From positions 1-64,000 of the forward strand of contig PNNO01000002.1 in the NCBI GenBank assembly GCA_013824265.1: a stretch of DNA of 64,000 bases, in the 5' to 3' direction. Within the stretch, counting starts at the first letter, position 1. Every line of letters starts with the position of its first letter. This DNA is from a bacterium (GTDB lineage Bacteria; Patescibacteriota; Gracilibacteria; UBA1369; PNNO01). Under the pieces are notes generated by a model. The model was not told where the DNA came from and did no database searches. It saw only the letters and a program-made list of their open reading frames with translations. Positions 26,616-37,600 of the stretch are shown piece by piece. Made by a program: the position numbers and the translations under genes.

Positions 26616-27716
26616 ATGAAAATCGGCATAGATATAAGGGAAACAGTTAATGAAAAAACCGGCAAAGGATATTACGCCTTTCATTTAACGAAAGCTCTTT
26701 TGGCTATTGATACGGAAAATGAATATTTTTTGTATTGCGATAAAGAACCGGCAGACTTTGGAAATCATTCGAATTTTGAGATTAAGATCATAAAATCAAA
26801 AGGATTGTTTTGGCACAAAAAAGTTCTTTCCGATTTGTATAAAGAAAAAATCGGTGTTTTTTTGGCACCAACAAGCTACATAATTCCGGCACTTCATAAT
26901 CCGAAGAAGTTAAAAGTATTAATGACCGTCCATGATTTAATAGCATTTTTATATCCGGAAAATCACAATAAAAAGGCTGTTCTAATAGAAAAACTTACCC
27001 TTGGCGTGGCATTAAAAAAAGTAAAAAAAGTACTTAGCGTTTCCGAAAATACAAAAAAAGATTTAATTAAAAAATTCGGTATAAAAGAAAGCCTTATAGA
27101 TATAATTCATAATTCCGCCTCGGATTCTTACGGAGTCATAGAAGAAGATCAATGTGAAGCTTTAAGGGAAGAAAAAAATCTTCCGAAAGAATTTATTTTT
27201 AGTGTCGGAACAATTGAACCGAGAAAAAATTATACAACTTTGATTGAAGCTTACTCAAAAATCAAAGCCCATCATCCAAATGTAAAACTGGTTATAGCAG
27301 GCAAAAAAGGATGGAAAAGTGAAAATGTTTTTAAGAAAATTTCCGAACTCGATTTAAAGGAAGATGTAATTTTTTTAGGATATGTAACCGAGGAAGAATT
27401 GGCAAAAATTTATAATCTGGCGACTATTTTTGCTTATCCGTCCATTTACGAAGGATTTGGAATACCTCCTTTGGAAGCCATGAAATGCGGATGCCCCGTA
27501 ATAACTTCCAATATTTCTTCTCTGCCGGAAGTTGTTAACGATGCGGCAATATTGGTTGATCCGGTTTCCGTTGAAGATCTAAAAAACGCCTTGCATCAGC
27601 TGTTATCCGACCCGGCAATGCAAGAGAATTTAAAAGAAAAAGGGTTTGCTCAATGCGATAAATTTTCATGGGAAATAAGCGCAAGAAAACTGCTTGCTAT
27701 AATAAACCAAATTTAG
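26616..27716 (+). CDS. Glycosyltransferase family 4 (GT-B)
   Basis: A retaining nucleotide-sugar glycosyltransferase. With the ATG at 26616 the 366-residue product starts [20 protein letters not shown], the usual family start; an upstream TTG/ATG extension is unconserved. The acceptor-side domain is followed by [19 protein letters not shown], an IAGKKGW loop, and the donor-binding EX7E motif in [15 protein letters not shown] (about residue 285). It shares these with the glycosyltransferase at 43.1 kb, so the pair probably works in surface-glycan assembly. Substrates are unknown. Confidence 0.88.
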   Translation: MKIGIDIRETVNEKTGKGYYAFHLTKALLAIDTENEYFLYCDKEPADFGNHSNFEIKIIKSKGLFWHKKVLSDLYKEKIGVFLAPTSYIIPALHNPKKLKVLMTVHDLIAFLYPENHNKKAVLIEKLTLGVALKKVKKVLSVSENTKKDLIKKFGIKESLIDIIHNSASDSYGVIEEDQCEALREEKNLPKEFIFSVGTIEPRKNYTTLIEAYSKIKAHHPNVKLVIAGKKGWKSENVFKKISELDLKEDVIFLGYVTEEELAKIYNLATIFAYPSIYEGFGIPPLEAMKCGCPVITSNISSLPEVVNDAAILVDPVSVEDLKNALHQLLSDPAMQENLKEKGFAQCDKFSWEISARKLLAIINQI

Positions 27717-27732
27717 CTAAAATTAGGCCAAT

Positions 27733-28617
27733 ATGACCAGAGCAAAAAACTTAAAAAAGATTGAGAAGGTCGCCATCATCACCAAGCAAAATATTATAAC
27801 GCGAAAAGATGAGGTTTTTGCGCTAGTTAATTATCTAAGAAAAAAAGGTAAGCAAGTGCTTTTTGACAACAACAGCGCGGCTTTAATGAAAAACGAACTT
27901 GGCTATAAAAAAGAAAAATTATTAAAAGATGCCGACATAGCTGTTTGTCTTGGCGGGGACGGCACACTCTTAAAAACAGCCAGAAGAATAAGTAAGAAAA
28001 AAGTTCCGGTTTTGGGCGTTAATATGGGAACACTTGGTTTTTTAACCGAGACCACATCGGAAAAAATGTATTGGGCTTTAGATAAGATATTTGAAAATAA
28101 TTATGTAATAGACCAAAGATTCCTTTTGCGCGTAACGATTTACAGAGATGGCGTAAAAATATATACAAATCTTGCATTGAATGATGCGGTGATTAATCAG
28201 GGACTATTCGCGCGACTAATCGACCTTAGGTTGGAGGTTAATCAAAGGAAGATAATAGACTTTGAAGCTGACGGTATAATTGTGGCTACACCAACGGGAT
28301 CAACCGCCCACGCTTTATCAGCCGGAGGACCAATAATTCATCCTTCCGTACATTCGTTTGTGGTAGTGCCAGTATGCCCTGCGTCTCTTTCGGTAAGGCC
28401 GATTGTTATCCCAAACGACAGACAGTTAACAATTGTTGTACAAACACATCGCGTAAAAGAGCACGTTGGATTAACGCTTGATGGACAGGAAACTTTTGAC
28501 CTTGAATACGGCGATGAAATAAAGATCCGCAAATCATCAAGAGCATTCGAAATGATTAGAATAACAGGCGGAAATTACTACAAAGTTCTTCGAACCAAGC
28601 TCCACTGGGGAGACTGA
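27733..28617 (+). CDS. nadK: NAD kinase
   Basis: Phosphorylates NAD to NADP, supplying NADPH for MurB and biosynthesis. The 294-residue protein has the GGDGTLLKTAR motif (about residues 77-87), NMGTLGFLTE, an ALNDAVI segment and the glycine-rich ATPTGSTAHALSAGGPI loop, all diagnostic. It ends next to the convergent ppdK with no spacer between the two stop codons. Confidence 0.95.
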   Translation: MTRAKNLKKIEKVAIITKQNIITRKDEVFALVNYLRKKGKQVLFDNNSAALMKNELGYKKEKLLKDADIAVCLGGDGTLLKTARRISKKKVPVLGVNMGTLGFLTETTSEKMYWALDKIFENNYVIDQRFLLRVTIYRDGVKIYTNLALNDAVINQGLFARLIDLRLEVNQRKIIDFEADGIIVATPTGSTAHALSAGGPIIHPSVHSFVVVPVCPASLSVRPIVIPNDRQLTIVVQTHRVKEHVGLTLDGQETFDLEYGDEIKIRKSSRAFEMIRITGGNYYKVLRTKLHWGD

Positions 28618-31215
28618 TTATTCCAAGTTAGCCTGAGCTGCCGCGAGTATGGCTATAGGCACTCTGTAAGGCGAACAACTAACATAGTTTAGCCCTATTT
28701 TGTGACAGAATTTTACAGAATTTGATTCGCCTCCCTGTTCGCCGCAAATGGCTATTTCAATTTCCGGATTTGCCTGCCTGCCTTTTTCAACCGTCCATTG
28801 CATAAGTTTGCCGACTCCGTTTTGGTCAATACTTTCAAAAGGATCAACTTCCAAAATTCCGCTATCTATATAATCGGAAAGGAATTTTCCTATATCATCG
28901 CGGGAAAAACCAAATGTCATTTGAGTAAGATCGTTTGTTCCAAATGACATAAACTCGGCATATTTGGCTATTTCGTCAGCAATAAGAGCGCATCTTGGAG
29001 TTTCAACCATTGTCCCGAATTTGTACGGAAAATTAATTTTACCCTCATACGCGTCCACTACTTTTTTAAGTCTATCTTTCAGATAAGTAAATTCATTAAC
29101 CGAAGAAACAAGCGGGATTTCAATCTCCGGCACAGGCACAATTCCTTCGGCGGAAACCTCAATTGCAGCCTCAATAATAGCTTTTACCTGCATTTCGTAA
29201 ATTTCCGGATAGGTAATTCCAAGTCTGCATCCGCGATGTCCAAGCATTGGATTCATTTCATGAAGAGATGAAATTTTTGCCTTTAACTGAGAAACTGGAA
29301 AGTCCATTTCCAAAGCAAGTTCTTCTATATGCTCATCTTTTTGCGGCAAAAATTCGTGGAGAGGAGGGTCCAAAAGTCTTATTGTAACACCAAGTCCATC
29401 CATCGCTCTGAATATTCCTTTAAAATCTTCCTTCTGATACGGCAGAAGTTTTTCGAGCGCTTTTTTTCTACCTTCAGTATCTTTTGCAAGAATCATTTCG
29501 CGCATATTTTTAATTCTTGTTTCATCAAAAAACATGTGTTCCGTGCGGCATAATCCAATTCCTTCGGCTCCAAAATCACGCGCAACTTTTGCGTCCTGAG
29601 GAGTATCGCAATTTGTTCTGACTCCCATTTTTTTCATCTCCTTTGCCCACGACATAATCTTTTGGAAATCACTGGTTAATTCAGGTTCAATTGTTGGAAC
29701 TTCACCCAAAATAACCTGCCCAAGTGCACCATCAAGAGTTATTGTTTCACCTTCTTTTACCTCGACATCTCCAATGGAGAACTTTTTATTCGGGTAGTCG
29801 ACGTGCATAGCTCCGCATCCCGCAACACATGGCTTACCCATGCCTCTTGCAACAACCGCCGCATGAGAAGTCATTCCTCCCGTTGAAGTTAAAATTCCCT
29901 GTGCCGCATGCATTCCGTGAATATCTTCCGGAGAAGTTTCTTTACGAACAAGAATAACTTTTTCATCTCTTTCTTTTGCCCACTCATAAGCTTCATCAGC
30001 AGTAAATACAACCTTGCCTACCGCAGCACCCGGAGATGCCGGAAGACCTTTTGCGATAACTTTTTTCTCCGCTTTCGGGTCAAGCATGGGATGAAGAAGC
30101 TGATCAAGCTGCTCCGGATTAAGACGTTTTATAGCCTGCTCTTTTGTTATCCGACCTTCTTCAACCATATCAACGGCAATTTTTAAAGCAGCAGTAGCCG
30201 TTCGTTTTCCGTTTCTTGTCTGCAACATATAAAGCTTACCCTGCTCTATTGTGAACTCGATATCCTGCATATCACAATAATGATCTTCCAAAGTTTTTCG
30301 AATTCCTGTGAGCTGCTTATAAATTTCCGGCATGCATTTTTCAAGTTCGTCGATTTTATTTGGAGTTCTGATTCCAGCAACAACATCCTCTCCTTGCGCA
30401 TTTATCAAATACTCGCCGTAAAACTCATTTATTCCATCTGACGGATTTCTTGTGAATGCGACCCCTGTACCGGAACTTTCGCCCATATTTCCAAAAACCA
30501 TTGTCTGAATATTAACCGCAGTACCTTTAAGTCCGGTTATTTTGTTTATTCTTCTGTAAGTATTCGCACGCTGATTATTCCATGAATTAAAAACCGCCTC
30601 AACGGCCATATTAAGCTGTTTTTTTGAATCCTCAGGAAAATCTTCTCCTGTATTTTCTTTAATTATTTTTTTAAATTCGGCCACCAAATTTTTTAAATCT
30701 TCGGCATCAAGATCAGTATCGTTAGTCACACCTTTTTTGATCTTTGCGTGGTTAAGCGCTTCCTCGAAAAGATCATGAGAGACACCCAAAACAACATCTC
30801 CAAACATCTGAACAAACCTCCTGTAAGCATCGTAACAAAACCTTTTATTCCCTGTTTTTTTAATAAGACCTTCAACCGTTTTATCGTTAAGGCCAAGGTT
30901 TAATACAGTATCCATCATCCCCGGCATTGAAACCGCAGCTCCGGATCTCACGGAAACAAGCAGTGGATTTTCACAGTCTCCAAAACACTTATTAGCCTCA
31001 TCCTCAAGCTCTTTTATGTATTTTTCAAAAGTCTCGTTATACCCTGCCGGATATCCGTTTTGTTTTAAGTACAAATCGCAAACGTCTGTTGTAATTGTAA
31101 AACCCTGTGGAACCGGAATGCCGATTTTAGTCATTTCAGCGAGGTTTGCGCCCTTTCCTCCCAGAGTTTCCTTCATATTCCGATCGCCTTCCTTGAACGA
31201 ATAAATATACTGCAT
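28618..31215 (-). CDS. ppdK: Pyruvate, phosphate dikinase
   Basis: Reversibly converts pyruvate, ATP and phosphate to PEP, AMP and pyrophosphate. It can replace pyruvate kinase in glycolysis with better ATP yield or run toward gluconeogenesis. The 865-residue length is normal. The N-terminal ATP-grasp domain begins GGKGANLAEMTKIGIPVPQGF, the swivelling phosphohistidine domain has GGMTSHAAVVARGMGKPCVAG (His near residue 450), and the C-terminal PEP-binding domain has GHRGCRLGITYPEIYEMQ and the catalytic CGEQGG. It has its own divergent promoter. Confidence 0.97.
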   Translation of the reverse strand: MQYIYSFKEGDRNMKETLGGKGANLAEMTKIGIPVPQGFTITTDVCDLYLKQNGYPAGYNETFEKYIKELEDEANKCFGDCENPLLVSVRSGAAVSMPGMMDTVLNLGLNDKTVEGLIKKTGNKRFCYDAYRRFVQMFGDVVLGVSHDLFEEALNHAKIKKGVTNDTDLDAEDLKNLVAEFKKIIKENTGEDFPEDSKKQLNMAVEAVFNSWNNQRANTYRRINKITGLKGTAVNIQTMVFGNMGESSGTGVAFTRNPSDGINEFYGEYLINAQGEDVVAGIRTPNKIDELEKCMPEIYKQLTGIRKTLEDHYCDMQDIEFTIEQGKLYMLQTRNGKRTATAALKIAVDMVEEGRITKEQAIKRLNPEQLDQLLHPMLDPKAEKKVIAKGLPASPGAAVGKVVFTADEAYEWAKERDEKVILVRKETSPEDIHGMHAAQGILTSTGGMTSHAAVVARGMGKPCVAGCGAMHVDYPNKKFSIGDVEVKEGETITLDGALGQVILGEVPTIEPELTSDFQKIMSWAKEMKKMGVRTNCDTPQDAKVARDFGAEGIGLCRTEHMFFDETRIKNMREMILAKDTEGRKKALEKLLPYQKEDFKGIFRAMDGLGVTIRLLDPPLHEFLPQKDEHIEELALEMDFPVSQLKAKISSLHEMNPMLGHRGCRLGITYPEIYEMQVKAIIEAAIEVSAEGIVPVPEIEIPLVSSVNEFTYLKDRLKKVVDAYEGKINFPYKFGTMVETPRCALIADEIAKYAEFMSFGTNDLTQMTFGFSRDDIGKFLSDYIDSGILEVDPFESIDQNGVGKLMQWTVEKGRQANPEIEIAICGEQGGESNSVKFCHKIGLNYVSCSPYRVPIAILAAAQANLE

Positions 31216-31247
31216 AAATCACAGCGATAAAGAGTAAAACCGGGCAC

Positions 31248-31276
31248 ATTATAGCACGTGCTTATTTGCTTTATAA
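31248..31276 (-). promoter_or_regulatory. ppdK promoter
   Basis: On the minus strand TTATAA and TATAAT are 17 bases apart and the -10 is extended (TGCTATAAT), about 33 bases before the ATG. It is back to back with the promoter of the giant-gene operon. Confidence 0.6.
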
Positions 31277-31277
31277 T

Positions 31278-31298
31278 ATGCCACTTTAGTGGTATAAT
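31278..31298 (+). promoter_or_regulatory. Promoter region of the giant-gene operon with an operator-like dyad
   Basis: A TATAAT with extended context (TGGTATAAT, 31290-31298) lies 32 bases before the first ATG. Immediately upstream is a near-perfect dyad, TGCCACT-TT-AGTGGTA, overlapping the spacer. No good -35 is seen. The dyad could bind a regulator controlling both divergent units. Confidence 0.45.
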
Positions 31299-31330
31299 AT
31301 TTGGATATTTATAAGGGTATACAATTATCC

Positions 31331-31642
31331 ATGATAAAAAAACAAAATAAAAACACTAGCTCGACAAAACTTCTTGCTGTTATAAGTTCAATCCAAAATC
31401 TGTCCAAAGAGGAAAAAGGCGAATGGGGAAAACTTATACCTTTTCTTGAACAAGAAGATAAAGATAATTTATTTGGATATTTCGACTCTCTATTAAAAAG
31501 AGAACTGAACTATGAATTACAAATTATCGCTAATAATAATTTAGAAGGTAAATTGGAGGGAAACTTAAATAAAATTTTTTCTGAATTCAAAAAAAGAATC
31601 GCACAAAAAGAAAAAAACTTTAAACAATCACTAAAAAAATAA
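31331..31642 (+). CDS. Small helical protein of unknown function, first gene of the giant-gene operon
   Basis: A 103-residue charged, mostly helical protein (from the ATG at 31331; an upstream TTG would sit at the transcription start). The C-terminal third (IFSEFKKRIAQKEKNF) looks like a coiled coil. There are no membrane segments, cysteines or known motifs. It lies 7 bases upstream of the giant gene, suggesting co-expression and possibly a partner or chaperone role; that is inference. Confidence 0.6.
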   Translation: MIKKQNKNTSSTKLLAVISSIQNLSKEEKGEWGKLIPFLEQEDKDNLFGYFDSLLKRELNYELQIIANNNLEGKLEGNLNKIFSEFKKRIAQKEKNFKQSLKK

Positions 31643-31649
31643 AAATAAA

Positions 31650-34600
31650 ATGCCGTTCGCCGAAGGGAGAAAGATGATCTCGGAATCATTAGATCCACAA
31701 AAAATCAAAATTGAAAAAAAACAGGATGTAGAAAAGCTAAAGCACATTTTGGGTAACCATGCGTTTGTAGCTGAATATACAATAAAAAGCTTAACTTATC
31801 CCGATAAAGAAAAAGATAAGAAAGATTTCCTTAGCCAATTACGAGCCGAGATACACGAAATAGCAAAAGATAATCTAGCCGAAAGTAAAGAACTTGTCCC
31901 ACTTGCCGAAAAATTGGAGGAAAGATCTAAAATATTAAGGCAAAACTTTTTAGAAAAACAAAAGAAATTCGATACAGAAAAATATCAAGCTGCTGTAATT
32001 AAGGTAGAAGAAGATTTGTCTTCTGCTAAATTTACTGATGCGCATGCAAAATTAAACGCGGTGAGTACATCTCTTAGCCCTTTAAGCAGAACTGCTATCG
32101 AGGGTTACCACATATCAAGCAGGTATAATTTGGAGGAAGCTGACGTTAGATTGGATATCAAAATACGTGAACAAAAAATTAAAATCGATGAAAGTAAACA
32201 AGTTTATGAAAAATTAATTCAACAAGGGCAGGTTATCAAAGGACGAGAAGGCAACAATTACATTTCAAAGAAAGAAAATGGAATGATTGCATTAACCAAG
32301 GTCCAAATTGACCCGGAGACCGGCGCTAAAGTTTCTGTTTGGACAGGTCAAAAAGAAAATATAAATTGGCTGAGTCTTTGGAGTGAAATTCAACAAAATG
32401 ACTACAAAGTTAAACAGCTTGAGGCCAACAAAGATCCCAAAACGGGTGAATACGTTGCAAATGAAAAAGATATTGTTATTAAAACTTCGGAAGAAGATAT
32501 AAACCTAAGTAAAGAAAAAGCTAGGATTGCAGAAATTAAGGCTTTAAAACAAATTAATCAGCTTTATTTGTTCAAAAATGAAGCGATGCAAAATTTACCA
32601 AAGGATAAAAAAGAGTTACTTGAAAAAGCTTTTGAGGAAAATTTAATGAATCTTACGATTTATTTTGAGAAATATTTGACCAGCACAGGACCAAGCATAA
32701 GACCAACAGAAGCATATTTGTATGCTGGAAAATATCTCAAGCAACAAATTTTGCAACAAATGATTAGTGGGGCTTCTACTATTTTGCAACGTTTGCAAAT
32801 CGAGAATAAACTTAATGAAAAAGGAGTTGATCCGGAGATTCAGCCTTACTACAAAGCTGAGGTTTTGATGTCGAAAGGACTTTATATAAAAGCTAATTTT
32901 TATTATAGAAAATTTCTTGAAAAAAATGCCGGGAATACTGATGGAAAGTTTAACCAGGAAGTTAATAATGCTAAACAGCAAATTAAAATTACGGCCTTTA
33001 AACTTCTGGATTTTGCCAAAAGGCATCTTATCGCCGTATCTTCACATTTAACAAAAAAAGAATATAGTGTTGGGCTTGCAATGATAGAAGGAGCTGAACA
33101 GGATTTGCAAAATAATCCGGACACATATGATTTCACCAAAGCTGTTTTTAAGCAGGTGAACATCCTTAAAGAGCTAAGTGGTGTTGGGGATGATGGACTC
33201 AAGGCAAATCGTCGCGATGCGACTGCTTTTGTTTTAAGCCTTGGTAAGGCAATTACCGCAGATAGTGCCGAGGGGGTCATGGAGAATATTCTGAAGCTTG
33301 GAAAAGAATCAAGAAAAGCTGATTTCCCTGAAGCCGCTGCAGTTGTTTTTAAAGAAGTTATGGATGAAGACGTCAAGGAGCACAAGAATGCCTTCGCGAA
33401 ACAAAATCCGGAAATATATCGTGAAAAATTGGCTGAAATTCAGAAAACTGCAGGTAGCGACATCGAGCTACTTAGAAGTGCAAGAAAGTATACAGAAAAA
33501 GTATGTGGGGAGGAATTTAAAACCATGAGTATTGATGAACAGAGAGAGCAAATTCTTTACTATAGCAATCTTTTTCTTAATCAAAAGATTGAAAGTGAAA
33601 TGAATCAATTTGTTACTAAGGATTACCTGAACAAAACAAAAGGTAAAAATAATGAAGCTGCTCAGCAATATGTTGATATGTATAATTATTTTGACAGCAA
33701 TATGCCTTGGAAATGGTCAGATAAAGCTTGGAATACCATTACCGACGAAATAGTTATTAATGGCACAATGTTGGCCTTATCCGGAGGTGTCGGGAATGTA
33801 GTTGGAAATTTAACCAAGGCCGGATTACTTAAAATTGCAGGAAGCAAACTTCCATCAATTTTAACTGGGCTTACAGCTTTTACTGCCGAAACAGGAGCAT
33901 TCACTCTTACGCACGCGGGACTTTCGACGGCAATTCAAGGAGCCGAAGGCCAATTTAAGTGGGAAAATTTAAAAAAGAGTTTTATTCATAATTTTGCATT
34001 GCTGGGAACAATGAACCTTGGAAGCAAGCTTCTGAGGCCACAGTTAATGAAGTTAACTCCATATAAAAACATCAGCCCGCAAGACTTAACTATTCTTCAA
34101 AAATTAGCCCAAGGAAGCACAGCTAAAACGCTTTCCGTGACAGCAGTTGAGGCGCCTATTATGGCAGCTTTTTCAACATTAATGCCAATATTCGAGAATG
34201 ATCAAAATCAAAAGATTTCATTTGCAAATTTTGGGAGACATTATTTGCAATCGTTAAGGGATATCGCTTTTATTAGTGCCGGCCACAAGCTTACAGGGGC
34301 CATGACAGGCGGATTTCTTCCAAAGTTGTCACGCAGGTTAGAATTGAAAGCTCAATCTATAGAGCTGGAATCAAACTTTGTAAAATTACAATCAAGCAAA
34401 AATCCGGCGGATCTTGCCAAAGCAAATATTTTGGAAACCCTGTTAAAAGAAAACAAATTAAGCCCGGAAGCTACCTTGAAAATAGCTAAATCGGAATTAA
34501 GAAAAGAAGATATTGCGAAGCTTGCCAAATTTATGCAAAATCCCGTAAACGCCGACCTGCTTACCATGTACGAAGCAGCAAGAAGATCTGAGGATGGCGG

Positions 34601-37600
34601 TAAAGAAAAAACAGGAGCTCTGGAAAGAGTGCGTCAGTCATTGGTTGAAAATATGCAAAAACTTGGAATTAAAGGAACCGAAATTTTCAAAATACTTGGA
34701 ACAATTTCCGAACGAGGATTGAGTGATCTGAAGATAGGAAGTCAAATGACAATGCAATCTGCGAAAGAATATCTAACTAAGAACACACAAAAAATCAGCA
34801 AATTATTGGAAATTCCAAAATACAAAGCTGCGTGGCAACTCTTTGTCAAAGACTGCGAAGGATCATATGAGACATTCATGCAAAAACACCCAAAAATAGC
34901 AAACAGTTTGCCCCCTACTCTTAAAGAAGCGATGCAAAAAGTTACTGTTGTTGGAGTTGCCGCTTTAACCGGTATGCCCGTTATGATTGGAAATATTGAG
35001 TCTGTACAAAACAAGGCAGTCCAGGAAAAGAATATTGAAATTGCAATGAATGCTATTAAAAATGGAGATTATGTAGATAAAGTAATTACTCAATTAAGTA
35101 AAAAAGAATTAAAAGTTCTATCTGAGAATTCTGAGGTTATGCAAATGTTGAGTGATAATATTGCTGAATGGGCAAACCTTGTAGATGTAAAAAATGCGTG
35201 TAATATGTTCAAACCATATGTAAATTTAGAGGCAAAATTTTTAGCCAAGAAAAAACAACAGTATGAAGAAATATTTGCGGAAGGATCGAGTCTTCAAGGG
35301 CTAATATTAACACTTGAATTAAAAAAGGTGTTTCCAAATTTTGACTTAGATTATAGGTCTAAAATTACCTTAGATAAAATTCCAGTTATAATACAGTCTT
35401 CCTTTGATAGGGGTTTTTCTAAAAATGTTTTGCAACAATTATCAGATTCATTCCAAACATTTGGGATTTCAAAACGTGAAATGATCGAAATGGCTGGGAA
35501 TGCAATTAGGGGCAAATTAACGAAGGAAATTGAATCTGTTGTGAAATATAAAGATATGCGATCAGCAGAGGACATCGTTAATTTATTTGAAAAATCTGGG
35601 AATTTTTATGAGGCATTTGGTGATCCGGGTGGGCATGCAAAACATTTTGTTGATGCAGCAAGGATTTTATACCAAAAGGGCAAACCCTATTTGGCAGTGG
35701 CTTTATCTGAACGTTATGGTGCAATTACTTTAAATGATTCAGAAGTTCTAAAAAATCCATTTGAAGGAAAAGATCCATCTATAGAAAAAGTTTATTTTAT
35801 GAGTAAAGCTTGGGAAGCTTTTAATAAAATATCTATAAAAGATAAGCAAAAATTGGATCCTTCTAAGTTGCAGCAAAAAATGATTTCATTAATGAAATCA
35901 GAAAATTCATATGCACTTACATTAAAACAGAGAAAATTAATCAATGATTTTTTGACTAAGTACAAAAAACATCAGGGGATAAGTGAAGTCGTTAAAGGTT
36001 TGCCACAAGATAAACAGCGTTTGTGGCTTAACAAAGCGATGCAAGATATTAGAGGGGTTATGTTTGAAACTGGTAATTTTGAATTTGATCTTAAGGTTGT
36101 TGAAAATGCTAATGCTGGACCTAAGATGAATTTTTATGTACCAAAAGAAATTTTTACACAGTACTACCAGGATATTGCTAATATGAAAACTTTAAGTGAG
36201 CAGCAAAGACAGACTTTAATTCAGAATACTACAGCTGGAGGATGGAATGTGGATATCTTAGATGGGTTGGTGAATATAATCCCGAATAACTCCAAGACAC
36301 CTTCCCAACAGCTTGAATTGCACGAGGGGGCACATGGTTTCACAAAAATGTTTGGCATACGATCCAGATATAGTGATATGCAGATTGATTGGAATCCAAA
36401 GACTCTTAAAGATGCCAAACTGAATATGGTTCGTGCATATCAACGGGAATTACAATATATGTCAGATGAAATCATTTCTTTTACAAAGGATGGCAGTTTG
36501 GCTCACGACGGGGTTGAATTTCTTTTTAAAACTTTGAAAACAAAATATTTTGCCAACCCATCAGGAGCTGAGATATACAGTCTTGATTCGATGAAAGATG
36601 GTGCTGTTAAAGAGAAGGTGAGAGCTTTTAAATCTAAGGTAAATGCTGATTTTGAAGTAGCAGTTCTTGCTGCAATTCGAAATGCAGAAACAATCTATCA
36701 GCATCCAGAAGGCTTTAATATGATGCGCATTGCGAATGTTAAGGAATGGGGAAAAGTTGCATTCTATTTGCAAAATAAAGGGGCAGTTGATACTGCTGTG
36801 AATAAATTACGTAGTGAAAATGTCCTTGGTCCAGAGGAGTCTGGGATTGAACTATTGAAATATGATGCAGTTGTGAAGCTGAAAGAAAAAGAACCATTTT
36901 CACATGTTCTTACAATAAAAGGGAAAACTCTTGGATTTGACGTGAATGGGAAGTTGAAAGTTTATGAAAATGAGCAAGCATTATCAATGGAAAAATTGAT
37001 GGTTGAAGCTGAATCTGTTCGTTACAAGACAGTTAATGAGACCCTTGATATTTTAGGGGTAAAAGGTGAGCACCGTGAGCTTGTTCGCGAAACATATTTC
37101 GATTCGGCAAGCGGACTTATGAATAGAAATGGCCTTGCCCTCGGAGAAAAACTTTTATTGGAAGGCAAAAAAATGAGTATCGCAAATTTTGACGCGGACC
37201 ATTTTAAAGCAAGCAATGAGTTGAAAAGTCGCGAATATGGAGACGCACAAATAAAAATAATCGCAAAAAATATAAATCAGGCCGTTATGGAGCTTAGAGC
37301 TGCAGGCTATAAAGCATATGGCGTAAGAATGGGCGGTGAGGAATTTACAATAATGAGTACCGCTCCACAGGGAGTTCTACACAAAAAAATGCTTGAAATG
37401 TCCGCAAGGAGTAAGCAGGAAACTTTATCCACTCTTTCGGCAGTTGATAAAGAAAATATGGCGGGACACATAAAGAAAACAAAGTATGGTGATAATCCAA
37501 GTGGAGTTGAAAAGGCTATGTCCGAGCTGGGGGGAATATCCGGATCGGTTATAGGGATAGACGGCAAGGTTCTTAAAAAAGACCAAAAAGGTAATATGGA

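Noticed and set aside
32643-33385. Reading frames on the minus strand within the giant gene
   Set aside because: They are shadows in other frames of a continuous 2284-codon gene and lack ribosome-binding or promoter features.
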